A DNA stretch of 64,000 nucleotides from positions 2,893,001 to 2,957,000 of the forward strand of contig NZ_CP015405.2 in NCBI RefSeq assembly GCF_001689125.2, read 5' to 3'. The position numbers and the translations under genes were made by a program. Below are positions 7,151-16,825 of this stretch, piece by piece. Numbering within the stretch: position 1 is the stretch's first letter; each line of letters starts with the position of its first letter. This DNA comes from Blautia pseudococcoides. GTDB lineage: Bacteria > Bacillota > Clostridia > Lachnospirales > Lachnospiraceae. A model generated the notes under the pieces. That model had not been told where the DNA came from and did not search any database. It was given only the letters and a program-made list of their open reading frames with translations.

Positions 7151-9598
7151 TTATTGCAACCATCTGTTTAGAACATCCAGCAGCCGCTTAAGCTCAATGG
7201 GCTTCGCAATATGATCATTCATGCCTTTATCCCTGGCTTTTGCCACGTCAGCGGTAAAAGCGTCTGCTGTCAGCGCTATAATGGGCACAGTCCCCGCATC
7301 ACAGCGGTTTGAAGAACGAATGGCAGAAGTGGCGTCATAGCCATTCATGACCGGCATCTGGATATCCATCAAAATGGCATCATACTCGCCCACTGCGGAT
7401 GCTTCAAACACTTCACGCGCACGCTGTCCGTTCTCCACTGCGTCTACAACGAAATTCTGCATCTGGAGCAGCTCCACCGCAATCTCACGGTTCATGTCAT
7501 TGTCCTCTGCCAGCAGGATTTTTTTGCAGTCTGTCCGCGTATGTATATTCTCATCCCTTGATTCTACCGTCTCACCCAGGTCTGAAGATATAAATATATA
7601 GAGTACCTGCAGCATTTTGGACTTAAACAGAGGTTTTGTGATAAACGCATCTGCTCCTGCCTGCAGAAATTCCTCCTCGATTTCCGAATAGTCATAAGCG
7701 GAAACAATGATAATGGGCACATCGCTGCCCAGTTCTCTGCGGATGGCTTTCACTGTCTCCAGACCATCCATCTCCGGCATCTTCCAATCCAGCACAACAG
7801 CAAAAAAATCATCCTTCTCTTCATGGGCTTCTACAATCCGCCGGACAGCCTCCTTACCAGATAATACCCAATACCCCCGCATTCCCAATTCATTGAGCAG
7901 TGCCGCTGCACTTTCACAGGTGATCTTATCATCATCCACGACCAGTACCGGCAAACCGGCAAGTTCCTCACTGTATTCCTCTTTTTCCAGACAGAGTTCA
8001 AGGGGAACGGATACGGTAAATTTACTGCCCTTACCCAGCTCGCTCTGCACATTGATGGAACCGTTCATCATCCTGACAATATTCTCCGTAATGGTCATAC
8101 CCAGGCCTGTGCCCTGCAGTTTACTGATACGGGAATCCTCTGCTCTGGTGAATGGTTCAAATATCCGGGGAATGAAATCATCGGCTATCCCAATTCCATT
8201 GTCGATACAGATAAATTCGTACTGGCTTTTCCCGGGAGACGGTGCGTGCAGTTCATTGATGCGAAGTATGATCCTTCCTTTTTCAGGGGTATACTTGATT
8301 GCATTGGACAAAAGATTCATAAGGATCTGCTGCAGCCGGTCACCGTCAGCAATGACATTCTCATGCCGTACCTGACCGATGCTGATTTGGAATTCCTGCT
8401 GTTTTTCTGTCACCAGAGGGCGGCACATGTCCGTTATATTCTGAACCAGCTCCGGCAGATTGACCTTTTCCGGCATCAGATCAATTCTCCCGCTTTCAAT
8501 CTTTGACATATCAAGGACTTCATTGATCAGACTGAGCAAATGACGGCTTGATGTGCCGATTTTGTTGAGACAATCCCGTATCTTTTCCGGTGAATTTATA
8601 TTGGCCTGAGCAATTGCCGCCATTCCCATAATAGCGTTCATGGGTGTCCGGATATCATGTGACATGGAGGAAAGGAAGTTTGTCTTCGCCTGATTGGCTA
8701 TCCTGGCAGCCTGGCAGGCTTCTTCCAGGGCGATGCGCTGTCTCTGCTGTTCCTCCCGGTCATTGGTCATATCAATCCCCACACTGTAAAAGGACGGAAT
8801 ACCATCCCAGCTCTCCTCAGCGCTTACATAGCTGAACGTCATGGTGAGGATTTTAATTCTGCCGCTGCGTGTGATAATGCGGGCTTCGATACTTGTATCT
8901 CCGCCATTTTCTTTGGAGTTCTCCATGATCTTTACAGTCCGCTCCAGATCATCCGGGTGTACATAATCACAGCGGGAATGCAGTTCTGTTTCAAACTGCG
9001 ATTTGGTATAGCCGATCACCTGCAGAAAACCGCCTCCATACCATAGAATCGTCCGCATATCCCTGGCATCCACCCTGGCAAATCCGCCGGGGATCGTCCG
9101 GATGATGGCTTCTTTTTCCCTGTCCTTTTTTGCCATGTTGTATTCCATGCTGTGGTTATCGTGGGACAACTCCAGACGTGCCCTGTGGCCTTCCCAGTAG
9201 ACAATACGGTCCTTGATCAGAAATATGCGGTCCAGCACGGGATTATAAAATTCCCATTCATAAAATTCATCTTCTGTCAAAAGATGGTTGGTACAGAAGG
9301 GACAAGGACTGGTCCTGCCCTGTATTACCTCATAGCATTTGCGGCCTGCCACCTGCTCAAATGGCCTGCCCAGGGTTTCACAGGAAGACGAATTCAAATA
9401 CAGAAGTTCATATGTCTCCAGATCAGCCAGATAGACATTTCCCACATATTCATCCATCATCCATTTAAAATAATCTGATTTTCTATCCGAATTGCAGGTT
9501 CCCTCTCCCACGGAGCTTGACAGCCTGCTGCACTCACCGGATGGCATGTTCCCCTCAGCTATGTTTCCTGCAGGGTCCGTATTTCTTTGACATTCCAT
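7151..9598 (-). CDS. Hybrid sensor histidine kinase with two receiver domains
   Basis: This 815-residue protein has no membrane segment and should be cytosolic. Order: a PAS-like domain (about 30-130) with the unusual motif QGRTSPCPFC, a second PAS domain (about 165-290), HisKA with the phospho-acceptor in SSMSHDIRTPMNAI (about 310), HATPase with NAIKYTPEKG and GTGLGMTI (about 410-530), then two receivers with phospho-Asp in LDWKMPEMDG (about 600) and MDIQMPVMNG (about 740). The start at 9598 is set by AAGGAG 6 nt upstream. It is transcribed alone, so output probably goes to a partner elsewhere. The cysteine-bearing PAS motif recurs in the GGDEF-EAL protein at 16826, hinting at a shared signal type. 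Confidence 0.88.
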   Translation of the reverse strand: MECQRNTDPAGNIAEGNMPSGECSRLSSSVGEGTCNSDRKSDYFKWMMDEYVGNVYLADLETYELLYLNSSSCETLGRPFEQVAGRKCYEVIQGRTSPCPFCTNHLLTEDEFYEWEFYNPVLDRIFLIKDRIVYWEGHRARLELSHDNHSMEYNMAKKDREKEAIIRTIPGGFARVDARDMRTILWYGGGFLQVIGYTKSQFETELHSRCDYVHPDDLERTVKIMENSKENGGDTSIEARIITRSGRIKILTMTFSYVSAEESWDGIPSFYSVGIDMTNDREEQQRQRIALEEACQAARIANQAKTNFLSSMSHDIRTPMNAIMGMAAIAQANINSPEKIRDCLNKIGTSSRHLLSLINEVLDMSKIESGRIDLMPEKVNLPELVQNITDMCRPLVTEKQQEFQISIGQVRHENVIADGDRLQQILMNLLSNAIKYTPEKGRIILRINELHAPSPGKSQYEFICIDNGIGIADDFIPRIFEPFTRAEDSRISKLQGTGLGMTITENIVRMMNGSINVQSELGKGSKFTVSVPLELCLEKEEYSEELAGLPVLVVDDDKITCESAAALLNELGMRGYWVLSGKEAVRRIVEAHEEKDDFFAVVLDWKMPEMDGLETVKAIRRELGSDVPIIIVSAYDYSEIEEEFLQAGADAFITKPLFKSKMLQVLYIFISSDLGETVESRDENIHTRTDCKKILLAEDNDMNREIAVELLQMQNFVVDAVENGQRAREVFEASAVGEYDAILMDIQMPVMNGYDATSAIRSSNRCDAGTVPIIALTADAFTADVAKARDKGMNDHIAKPIELKRLLDVLNRWLQ

Positions 9599-9689
9599 GT
9601 CTTTCTCCTTCAACCAAATAATCCTCTTATATTCCAAAATATCTGTACCAAAACAAGTATTCCTGATTTGTTCACATACATATTTATGT

Positions 9690-9718
9690 ATTATATCATA
9701 AATAGCAGAAATAGCAAA
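9690..9718 (-). promoter_or_regulatory. Promoter of the hybrid histidine kinase gene
   Basis: Minus-strand TATAAT (9690-9695) sits 17 bp from a weak -35 hexamer TTTGCT (9713-9718). The leader to the ATG at 9598 is about 85 nt. Confidence 0.5.
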
Positions 9719-9721
9719 CAA

Positions 9722-9937
9722 TAAGAAAATGGATTTACTTTGCCTCTGTTTTCATAAACATCATAAGGAAGCGAAGCAGTCGCCCGCCGCTGCCGTTACT
9801 CTTGTTTTTGGTGATGCTATCTCTCCGCCTGCAGAGGTGGGAGAATGTCCTCCATGCTTTCTTCATAAAAAGGATAACGCCATACACGTAAAAAAACCGT
9901 GACATAAATCACGGTTCTGGATAATGTTCCTAACTGC
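9722..9937. other. Gene-poor gap with a small hairpin
   Basis: Between the kinase promoter and the Crp/Fnr relic there is no convincing gene. A 43-codon minus-strand frame beginning near 9864 (MKKAWRTFSHLC...) has no clear ribosome binding site and no family that I recognise. An 8-bp stem AACCGTGA/TCACGGTT lies at about 9896-9917. Confidence 0.4.
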
Positions 9938-10378
9938 TTATTCTTTAAAGTACCGGTTTAAAGCATCCGGTTCCGGTATCACAAAAGTATTCTTATCATA
10001 GCGGACAAGAAATGTTCCACCAGAACTTTGAGCTGGCGGGAAGCTGTCTCCCTTTTTGTTCCCAGCATATCCGCGATCTGGGTCACGGTGGGTTTCAGGC
10101 AGATACGGACACCTCCCTCCTCCTTTTCCCGTCATCACGTGCCAGCTTCCACAGTTTGGCTGCCATCTTTTCCCTCTTGTGGCATTGGTGGTATTCTTTA
10201 GCTGACGGTACAGTCTCCGGACCTTATGAGACTGGGAGAAAAAAAGAAAATGCAGGAGTCTGGCATCTGTTTCCATCAAAGACAAAAGCTGCTTTCCGGG
10301 AATCGCCAGAATCTCCGCAGCCTCCATAATCTCACAGCTCACAGGTTCCGGCAAATCCTGAAGTTTCTCCTCATTCAT
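9938..10378 (-). pseudogene. Crp/Fnr-family regulator relic (frameshifted)
   Basis: Fragments of a Crp/Fnr-type regulator are spread over three frames of the minus strand. The first frame gives the dimerisation helix region up to YRQLKNTTNATR. The second continues with EKMAAKLWKLA. The helix-turn-helix appears as TVTQIADMLGTKRETASRQL. The final segment, RYDKNTFVIPEPDALNRYF, is back in the first frame. At least two frameshifts are therefore needed to rebuild the protein, and the cyclic-nucleotide-binding beta barrel is missing upstream. In the intact family the protein senses small molecules or redox state and binds palindromic DNA. This copy cannot work. Confidence 0.75.
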
Positions 10379-10570
10379 TTTCCCAGGACGAAGATCACCT
10401 ATCCGTCACCCTCACGCTCCTATCTTACGTCTGATCTCATTATATCTCCAACTGCATCCATGACTGCCGCCAGATGTTTTGCCCACGCGCGGCATGACTT
10501 TTCCTAAGGCTCATTATAACGTAACAGATATCGAATATCTACCTATACTTATAAGATACTTAACTTCCTG

Positions 10571-10885
10571 TTAATAACAGGATACACGTATAGAGCTCAA
10601 ATCTATATATTGATCATAAAAATATCCAATCCCCGCAAACAGCATCAGCAAGACTACCAGAAACAGGATAAAATAATACTGATGCTCACTGTGCATGACA
10701 CTTATCTTATAATTCATAAACCAAGTCTTTACGGATCCACTGCTGCCCAGGATCAGGATAGCAGCCTGTATGGCGGGAAATACCAAAATTTCCGTATTCT
10801 CTCCCAGCATAAAATATGCGGGAACAGTAAGTATTAGTGTCAGGGCAAAGATGATCCAGGCCCTTTTATTATTTTGAAATATCAT
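10571..10885 (-). CDS. Small membrane protein of unknown function
   Basis: The 104-residue protein starts at 10885, behind AAGGAG. It has three probable membrane helices: about 10-29 (WIIFALTLILTVPAYFML), 33-52 (ILVFPAIQAAILILG) and 75-95 (YFILFLVVLLMLFAGIGY). A histidine-bearing cytoplasmic or external loop (MHSEHQYY) joins the last two. I do not recognise the family. Pseudogenes lie on both sides, so it may be a survivor of a larger decayed locus. Confidence 0.55.
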   Translation of the reverse strand: MIFQNNKRAWIIFALTLILTVPAYFMLGENTEILVFPAIQAAILILGSSGSVKTWFMNYKISVMHSEHQYYFILFLVVLLMLFAGIGYFYDQYIDLSSIRVSCY

Positions 10886-10959
10886 ATTGTCTTCTCCTTC
10901 CACTGTCCTTTCCCGCATCTTAAGACGGTTTCTGCAGAGTGTCAATAGGATACTCACAA

Positions 10960-11345
10960 TATCCGTTTTTTTCTGCCTGAGGTACATCCCTCCCTTATGC
11001 CTGTACCTGTTTGGCCCCGGCTCTGTCCGCGCTCAGGGAACGCCTTCCATGAATACACAGAGCACCATGGGGATCCAGATAAAGCTGGCCTCAATGTATG
11101 CAAGTGCCTTTGGTGTCTGGGCAGTGTTTGCCACATAGCCGCCCTTTTTCAGAAGCAGGCCGATGACTGCGCTGGCAAGGCCCATGCCGGCCTTTACAAA
11201 AAAGCCCTGAAAAGCGGCAATGAGACCTGAAACACTTTTGTTTTTCCTTTGGCAGTAGGTCCGCGCATTGACTGCGCTGACCGTAAGAAAGTTTTCGGCA
11301 GCCGGCACCCCATGGCCAAAGGCAAAGCCGCTGAACAGTTACAAA
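10960..11345 (-). pseudogene. GPH-family sugar:cation symporter C-terminal relic
   Basis: The frame around 11033-11308 reads as the C-terminal third of a glycoside-pentoside-hexuronide symporter, with FQGFFVKAGMGLASAVIG and the late helix IEASFIWIPMVLCVFM. It corresponds to the C-terminal segment containing GFKVGTGITSAIMTG in the intact symporter at 36661. The rest is out of frame or absent. It begins only a few bases after the stop of the SDR gene, so the SDR and this transporter were probably once one operon under the ROK regulator at 12399. Confidence 0.7.
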
Positions 11346-11349
11346 TTTT

Positions 11350-12126
11350 TCAGAAGCAGGTAAAAGCGCCGTCCACAATAAAATCAGAACCTGTGGTAAA
11401 GCTGCTGGTATCTCCCGCCAGATACACGGCTATGGACTGCAGCTCTTCCGGGCGTCCCATACGTCCCATAGGCGCCATGGCATTCCACTGTTCGATCAAT
11501 GGTTTCAGGCTTGGGGAATTGAGTGTCAGCTCTGTTCCCATGTATCCCGGGCTGATACAGTTTACCCTCACACCGCGTTTCGCAAACTCGATGGCCATGG
11601 ATTTTGTGAGCTGGATCACGCCCGCCTTCGACGCATTGTAGGAACACTGGGGCTGAGGTACATTCACAATGTGTGCTGACATGGACGCTGTGTTGATGAT
11701 AGAGCCGTGTCCCTGTTTCAGCATTTGTTTTGCGGCTGCCTGTGCTGTTAAAAATACGCCGCTTAAATTAATATCAATGACTTTTTTCCACTGTTCATAA
11801 GTCATCTCCTCACAAGGGATATTCATGCAGATGCCCGCATTACAGAATGCGGCGTCCAGCTTGCCGAATGTGCCCACGATCTCTTCCATCATGGCATTGA
11901 CTTCTTCGGGCTTTGTCACATCCGTCCGGATGGCAATGGTCTTCACACCATTTTCCTCCCCAATGACTTTTGCGGTCTTATTCGCTTCCTCAATGTCCAC
12001 ATCCACGATTGCCACATCACTGCCTGCTTCCGCAAGCGCGATCGCGATCTGTTTGCCGATACCTCTGGCACCTCCTGTTACAAAAGATACTTTTCCGTCC
12101 AGTCTCATTTTCTCGATAATACCCAT
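11350..12126 (-). CDS. SDR-family NAD(P)-dependent oxidoreductase
   Basis: This 258-residue classical short-chain dehydrogenase shows the cofactor motif TGGARGIGKQ (about 18-27), NAG near 96, a catalytic Ser in NTASMSA near 150 and YNASK near 163. Such enzymes interconvert hydroxyl and keto groups on sugars, polyols or similar compounds; gluconate 5-dehydrogenase and sorbitol dehydrogenase relatives are the closest in style. The start at 12126 has AAGGAG upstream. It is divergent from the ROK gene at 12399 and is followed by a dead sugar symporter, so it probably served the catabolism of an imported sugar or polyol that this strain may no longer take up by that route. Confidence 0.85.
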   Translation of the reverse strand: MGIIEKMRLDGKVSFVTGGARGIGKQIAIALAEAGSDVAIVDVDIEEANKTAKVIGEENGVKTIAIRTDVTKPEEVNAMMEEIVGTFGKLDAAFCNAGICMNIPCEEMTYEQWKKVIDINLSGVFLTAQAAAKQMLKQGHGSIINTASMSAHIVNVPQPQCSYNASKAGVIQLTKSMAIEFAKRGVRVNCISPGYMGTELTLNSPSLKPLIEQWNAMAPMGRMGRPEELQSIAVYLAGDTSSFTTGSDFIVDGAFTCF

Positions 12127-12398
12127 GGTTTGTCTCCTTTTCTTCGTGATATTTGTTTTGTGATCCATTTTTGTGAAATCGTTTTGTAAAATCTATTTAT
12201 ATAATAATCCCCGGACGGCAATTCGTAAATATGCATAACTATCCAAATATTGGGTTGCATTTTTATGAATTTCTACCAACGGTGTTTATTGGATGTTTGT
12301 GTTATACTCTATTGTAGAAAGTTTTTTTATAAATATCCTTTATAAATCTAAGGCTGCAGGGTATCTCCCCCTGCCTGCAGGAAAGGAATGAAAAGAAT

Positions 12399-13520
12399 AT
12401 GGAAAATATTACATTGACCGATATAAAGAAAAACAACTATTCTTTAATTTATAATCTTTTGTACGAGCAGGAAAAGCTTTCCAAGCAGGAAATTGCAAAC
12501 CAGCTTCACTTGAGCCTGCCAACCGTCACACAGAATCTGGTCGCGCTGGAGGAGGCCGGACTGATCGAAAAGGGAGGACAGTTTGAATCGCAGGTGGGAA
12601 GAAGGGCTGTTGCCTACACCGTCTGCCCTCATGCAGGAATTGGGATCGGGGTGGAAATATTAAAGAAGCAGGTAAGGATTCTGGCAGTTGACCTGAAAGG
12701 CTGGATCTGTGGATGTGTGGAACATAAGCTTCTCTATAGAAATGACGATGCCTATTATAAGGAGACGGCAGACTTTGTCAGTGACTTTATCCGGGACAGC
12801 GGATTTGGAGAAGAACAGGTTCTTGGAATCGGATTTGCTGTGCAGGGCCTGACAACGGCTGACGGGCAGGAGATTATCTTTGGTAAAACACTGGGGTACA
12901 CGGGGCTTAAGATCACAGCTCTTTCCAGACATTTGAAATATCCTTGTATGTTTCTCCATGACGCCAAATGTGCTGCTGCCACAGAGCTGTGGAACCGCAG
13001 GGATTTGACGGATGCTATCTATCTCTCCATCGGAAAGCATCTGGGTGGTGCCGTGATCATCGGGGGACAGACTGTGATGGGAAAACAGAACCATGGCGGT
13101 GCCGTGGAACATATGACCCTGATCCCAGGAGGACGGCCCTGTTACTGTGGAAAATCAGGCTGTATGGAGGCATACTGCTCTGTCAACGCGCTTATTCATG
13201 AGGAGGAGACATTGGAGGAGTTCTTCACCGGACTTAGAGACGGGGAAGCGGAGAAAAAGAGACGTTTTGATGAATATCTGGATCATCTTTCCACAGCGGT
13301 GAATAACCTGCATATGGTGATGGACTGCGATGTGATTCTGGGAGGACATATGGCACCTTTTCTGACAAAGGCGGATATGGATATCCTGCAAGAAAAAGTA
13401 TGGGGGAAATCTGCGTTTCCGGATGAGGAGGATTTTATCTTTTTATCGGAAACTGCAAGGGATTCTGTGCCGGTTGGGGCGGCGTTGGAATTTGTGAGGG
13501 GATTTTTGGACGGTATTTAA
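12399..13520 (+). CDS. ROK-family transcriptional regulator
   Basis: A 373-residue regulator with an N-terminal winged helix (LSKQEIANQLHLSLPTVTQNL, about 28-50) and a ROK domain. The zinc-binding cluster is CYCGKSGCMEAYC near residue 255, and HLGGAVIIGG marks the nucleotide/sugar cleft. It sits divergently to the SDR gene and is a paralogue of the regulator at 2465, which also faces a dehydrogenase gene. Sugar or sugar phosphate is the expected inducer. The start is supported by GGAAAGGAATG-type spacing. An imperfect terminator lies at 13611-13649. Confidence 0.88.
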   Translation: MENITLTDIKKNNYSLIYNLLYEQEKLSKQEIANQLHLSLPTVTQNLVALEEAGLIEKGGQFESQVGRRAVAYTVCPHAGIGIGVEILKKQVRILAVDLKGWICGCVEHKLLYRNDDAYYKETADFVSDFIRDSGFGEEQVLGIGFAVQGLTTADGQEIIFGKTLGYTGLKITALSRHLKYPCMFLHDAKCAAATELWNRRDLTDAIYLSIGKHLGGAVIIGGQTVMGKQNHGGAVEHMTLIPGGRPCYCGKSGCMEAYCSVNALIHEEETLEEFFTGLRDGEAEKKRRFDEYLDHLSTAVNNLHMVMDCDVILGGHMAPFLTKADMDILQEKVWGKSAFPDEEDFIFLSETARDSVPVGAALEFVRGFLDGI

Positions 13521-13610
13521 TGTATTTGCGGAGGGGCGGAGGCAGTATGACTTTGCAGCTGCCCCTGCTCCTCCACAAATGCAGGCCCCCTGTAGCTTTT
13601 CCACACCTGC

Positions 13611-13649
13611 TGCCATTGAGCATGGCTGGTACCGCCGTGCTCAATGGCA
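13611..13649. terminator. Probable shared hairpin between convergent genes
   Basis: A 12-bp perfect stem (TGCCATTGAGCA / TGCTCAATGGCA) lies between the ROK gene and the convergent DUF1848 gene. There is no clear T-run, so the role as terminator is tentative. Confidence 0.45.
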
Positions 13650-13662
13650 AATACAATCCTCT

Positions 13663-14622
13663 TTATGTTCCATCCCAACTGAAATAAGATTCCAGACTCT
13701 CCTGCAGCCGTTTCAATGATTTCACCTTTCTCTCCGTCACCCGATCCTCCGGCAGTATCTCACTGCAGAGGATCGGAGAATCTACCCTATGTTTCTTCCT
13801 TCCCCCAGCCACGGCAGCACCGCTTTGGTTGGCATAACAGTAGAGGCATCCATGGGGACAAGTGTCATAGGCGCCAATATCAATACTCTCCATGCAGCCG
13901 CATTGGCTTCTCTGGTTCTTGTCCTTTCCGGCTTCCAGGCCGCAGCCGCACAGGCGCTGGATCAGTTCTTTGTCTATACAGCTCCCGTGGGCGGTCCCGT
14001 ATTTCTGAAGGTCCGCCTTTTCCGCGCAGGTCACGATCTCCATGCCGTGGCTTTTGGCGGTTTGGGCCAGCAGCCCGGCCAGCGCGCACAGACTTTCCTC
14101 CTCAAAGGGCTCACAGCCCAATTTTTCCAGGTTCTTTCGTATCTTAGGATAGAAATCCAGAAAACTGATGACCACCCGCTTTGTATATCCTTCCAATGCA
14201 TCCGCAATCTGCGTAAATGCCCGCAGATGGTAAGCAGCCGTATACCGTTCACTGAAAAAAATAGGATCATACCGCCATATGACCCGCTCTGCTCCAAGAC
14301 TCCCGGCAAGTGTCCTGAATGCGGGGATCAAAACCTGTTTCTTATCCGGCAGACCGGGCTCCACATCTTTTCCGTATCCGGTCAATGTAAACTGAAAGTA
14401 ATACATGTATTCTTTCAGTAAAGAAATCCGTTCCAGCATAGGCGCAGGATTCTTTGTCCAGAATACAATGCAGTCCACCACCTCCGGGGCCAGGGAAATA
14501 CGGCTGACCTGGTGGTGGGAAATAGGATTGCGCACACAGGCATACCCCGCTTCTATCCGCTCAAAAAACCAGTCCGAATAATATGCCGGCACATCTGTTC
14601 TCCGGCTCACACTCAGAATCAA
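13663..14622 (-). CDS. DUF1848 family protein
   Basis: The 319-residue protein begins MILSVSRRTD, the hallmark start of the DUF1848 family. The start codon is TTG at 14622, with AGAGGTG 6 nt upstream. The C-terminal part is cysteine-rich: CGCMESIDIG followed by CPHGCLYCYAN near residue 262, a C-x3-C-x2-C pattern that could bind a metal or an iron-sulfur cluster, as in radical-SAM proteins. Family members have no settled function. It is transcribed alone, convergent to the ROK gene. An assignment beyond the family would be a guess. Confidence 0.8.
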   Translation of the reverse strand: MILSVSRRTDVPAYYSDWFFERIEAGYACVRNPISHHQVSRISLAPEVVDCIVFWTKNPAPMLERISLLKEYMYYFQFTLTGYGKDVEPGLPDKKQVLIPAFRTLAGSLGAERVIWRYDPIFFSERYTAAYHLRAFTQIADALEGYTKRVVISFLDFYPKIRKNLEKLGCEPFEEESLCALAGLLAQTAKSHGMEIVTCAEKADLQKYGTAHGSCIDKELIQRLCGCGLEAGKDKNQRSQCGCMESIDIGAYDTCPHGCLYCYANQSGAAVAGGRKKHRVDSPILCSEILPEDRVTERKVKSLKRLQESLESYFSWDGT

Positions 14623-14730
14623 TCATGTCACCTCTTTTCCGAAAATATGTTCGTTTTTCTGATTATACACCATTCTGTCCTTTGACACAACCGTGACACA
14701 AATTTCAAGGAAAATCCCCCAAAATTCGTC

Positions 14731-14759
14731 TTGTCCCACTCCTCTTGATTGTCTATACT
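14731..14759 (+). promoter_or_regulatory. Promoter of the GH120 gene
   Basis: TTGTCC (14731-14736) and TATACT (14754-14759) are 17 bp apart on the plus strand, about 75 nt before the ATG at 14834. Confidence 0.6.
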
Positions 14760-14833
14760 TAAAGACAGGAAAAGTATAGAACAGAAAGGTAACGAACAGT
14801 TATAGGAAAAGTTTTATAACAGGAGGAAAATTC

Positions 14834-16777
14834 ATGAACAGAGAATACCATGTAGCAGTCACAGGCTGTGATCACGGGGAGGGAACAAAAGAGGCTCCCT
14901 TCAGAACCATATCAAAGGCAGCAAAGACCGCCGAAACAGGGGATAAGATCATTGTGCATGAGGGTGAATACCGGGAATGGGTAAAACCGGAACACAGCGG
15001 CTACAGTAATATCAGCCGCATTGTATATGAAGCCGCCCAAGGAGAAAAGGTGGTGATCAAAGGCTCCGAACGAATTCAGAACTGGGAAAATATAGAGGGA
15101 ACTGTCTGGAAAGCCGTTGTTCCAAACACACTTTTCGGGGACTATAATCCATACAAAGAACCGCTGTGGGGTGACTGGTTCATCTATCCGGATGACAATT
15201 CCGTCCATGCAGGTGACGTATACTTAAACGGCAAATCTTTCTATGAAGCAAAATCCCTGGATGAGGTGAAAAATCCTCAGATCCGTACAGAGGGATACAA
15301 TCCGCCGTGGACCAAACATCCGGAACCGATCAAGGATAAAGCATGGACCATTCATCAGTGGTACGCTGAGACTGACCATGAAAATACATACATTTACGCC
15401 AACTTCCAGGGCGCTGACCCAAACAAAGAACTGGCTGAGATCAATGTGCGCAAGTGCTGTTTCTACCCTGAGAAAACAGGTATGGATTATATTACGGTGC
15501 GGGGCTTTGAGATGGCTCAGGCCGCCTGCCCGTGGACACCGCCCACGGCTGACCAGCCGGGTCTTCTGGGTGCCAACTGGAGCAAGGGCTGGATCATGGA
15601 AAATAACATTATCCATGATGCGAAATGCAGCGGTATCAGCATTGGCAAAGAGGCATCCACAGGTCATAACCACTGTACCAGAAGGCACAGAAAACCAGGT
15701 TACCAGTACCAGATGGAGGCCGTGTTCCGCGCTCTGAAAATCGGCTGGAGCAAGGAGAAGATCGGTTCTCACATTATCCGGGGCAATATCATCTATGACT
15801 GCGGACAGAATGGTATTGTAGGTCATATGGGCTGCGTATTCAGCCAAATTTATAACAACCATATTTACAATATCGCTGTCAAACATGAGTATTTCGGCTA
15901 CGAGATTGCAGGCATCAAGCTCCATGCAGCTATTGACGTACAGATCCGCAATAATAATATTCATGACTGCACCCTTGGTACCTGGCTTGACTGGCAGGCA
16001 CAGGGCACCCGTGTCAGCAAAAATCTGTTCTACAACAATGACCGTGACCTGATGGTTGAGGTGACTCACGGACCTTATATGGTGGACAACAACATCTTTG
16101 CCTCTGCCTATAACTTTGACAACATTGCCCAGGGCGGCGCTTACGTTCATAACCTGTGCTGCGGAACCATGAGAAGAGAGGATGTTCTGAACCGCTCTAC
16201 CCCATACCATTTCCCGCACAGCACAGAGGTCGCAGGCACTACCCCTGTATATGGAGGGGATGACCGTCTGTACAACAATATTTTTGTGGGCAGTGCGGAT
16301 GCCTATACCGAGCAGTCCTTATGCGGAACCGAAGGCTACAACGGCTCCACCTCCACCCTGGAGGAATATATGGAGACCGTTGCCTCCATGGGTAATGAGG
16401 ACCTGGAAATGTTTGAACAGGTAAAACAGCCGGCCTACATCAATCACAATGCCTATCTGAAAAATGCCCCGGCATTTGATAAGGAAAAAGATAACTTTAA
16501 AAGTCAGGCTGACCCGCAGGTAAAAGTCTCCGTTGAGGGAGAAGAAACCTACCTGGAGATTCAGCTTGAAAAAGACATGCTTAATATACCTTCTGAGATC
16601 ATCTGCACAGAAAAACTGGGTATGGTCCGCATTCCGGAAGCTCCCTTTGACGGCCCTGACGGTGAATCCATTGTTCTGGACAGTGACTACAACGGCACCA
16701 AACGCTGCGGCACACCCGCAGCCGGACCTTTGGAAGGCCTGAAAGAAGGATACAACAAAATAAAAATCTGGGGATAA
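14834..16777 (+). CDS. GH120 beta-xylosidase (cytoplasmic)
   Basis: This 647-residue protein matches glycoside hydrolase family 120, whose studied member is XylC of Thermoanaerobacterium saccharolyticum; the whole length aligns by eye with what I recall of that enzyme. It is a right-handed parallel beta helix that removes xylose from xylo-oligosaccharides. Asp386 (in TWLDWQAQG) fits the nucleophile and Glu409 (in VEVTHGP) the acid/base. Their 23-residue spacing equals that of Asp382/Glu405 recalled for XylC. There is no signal peptide, so it acts on imported oligosaccharides. AGGAGG precedes the start. No xylose transporter, isomerase or kinase is adjacent, so the rest of the pathway must be elsewhere. 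Confidence 0.88.
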   Translation: MNREYHVAVTGCDHGEGTKEAPFRTISKAAKTAETGDKIIVHEGEYREWVKPEHSGYSNISRIVYEAAQGEKVVIKGSERIQNWENIEGTVWKAVVPNTLFGDYNPYKEPLWGDWFIYPDDNSVHAGDVYLNGKSFYEAKSLDEVKNPQIRTEGYNPPWTKHPEPIKDKAWTIHQWYAETDHENTYIYANFQGADPNKELAEINVRKCCFYPEKTGMDYITVRGFEMAQAACPWTPPTADQPGLLGANWSKGWIMENNIIHDAKCSGISIGKEASTGHNHCTRRHRKPGYQYQMEAVFRALKIGWSKEKIGSHIIRGNIIYDCGQNGIVGHMGCVFSQIYNNHIYNIAVKHEYFGYEIAGIKLHAAIDVQIRNNNIHDCTLGTWLDWQAQGTRVSKNLFYNNDRDLMVEVTHGPYMVDNNIFASAYNFDNIAQGGAYVHNLCCGTMRREDVLNRSTPYHFPHSTEVAGTTPVYGGDDRLYNNIFVGSADAYTEQSLCGTEGYNGSTSTLEEYMETVASMGNEDLEMFEQVKQPAYINHNAYLKNAPAFDKEKDNFKSQADPQVKVSVEGEETYLEIQLEKDMLNIPSEIICTEKLGMVRIPEAPFDGPDGESIVLDSDYNGTKRCGTPAAGPLEGLKEGYNKIKIWG

Positions 16778-16825
16778 CCCATAACAATGAAAACGGGACG
16801 CCGAAGATCCAGGCGTCCCGTTCCA

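Noticed and set aside
15224..16219. Minus-strand frame inside the GH120 gene
   Set aside because: The GH120 frame is complete with catalytic residues in place; the antisense frame shows no recognisable domain.
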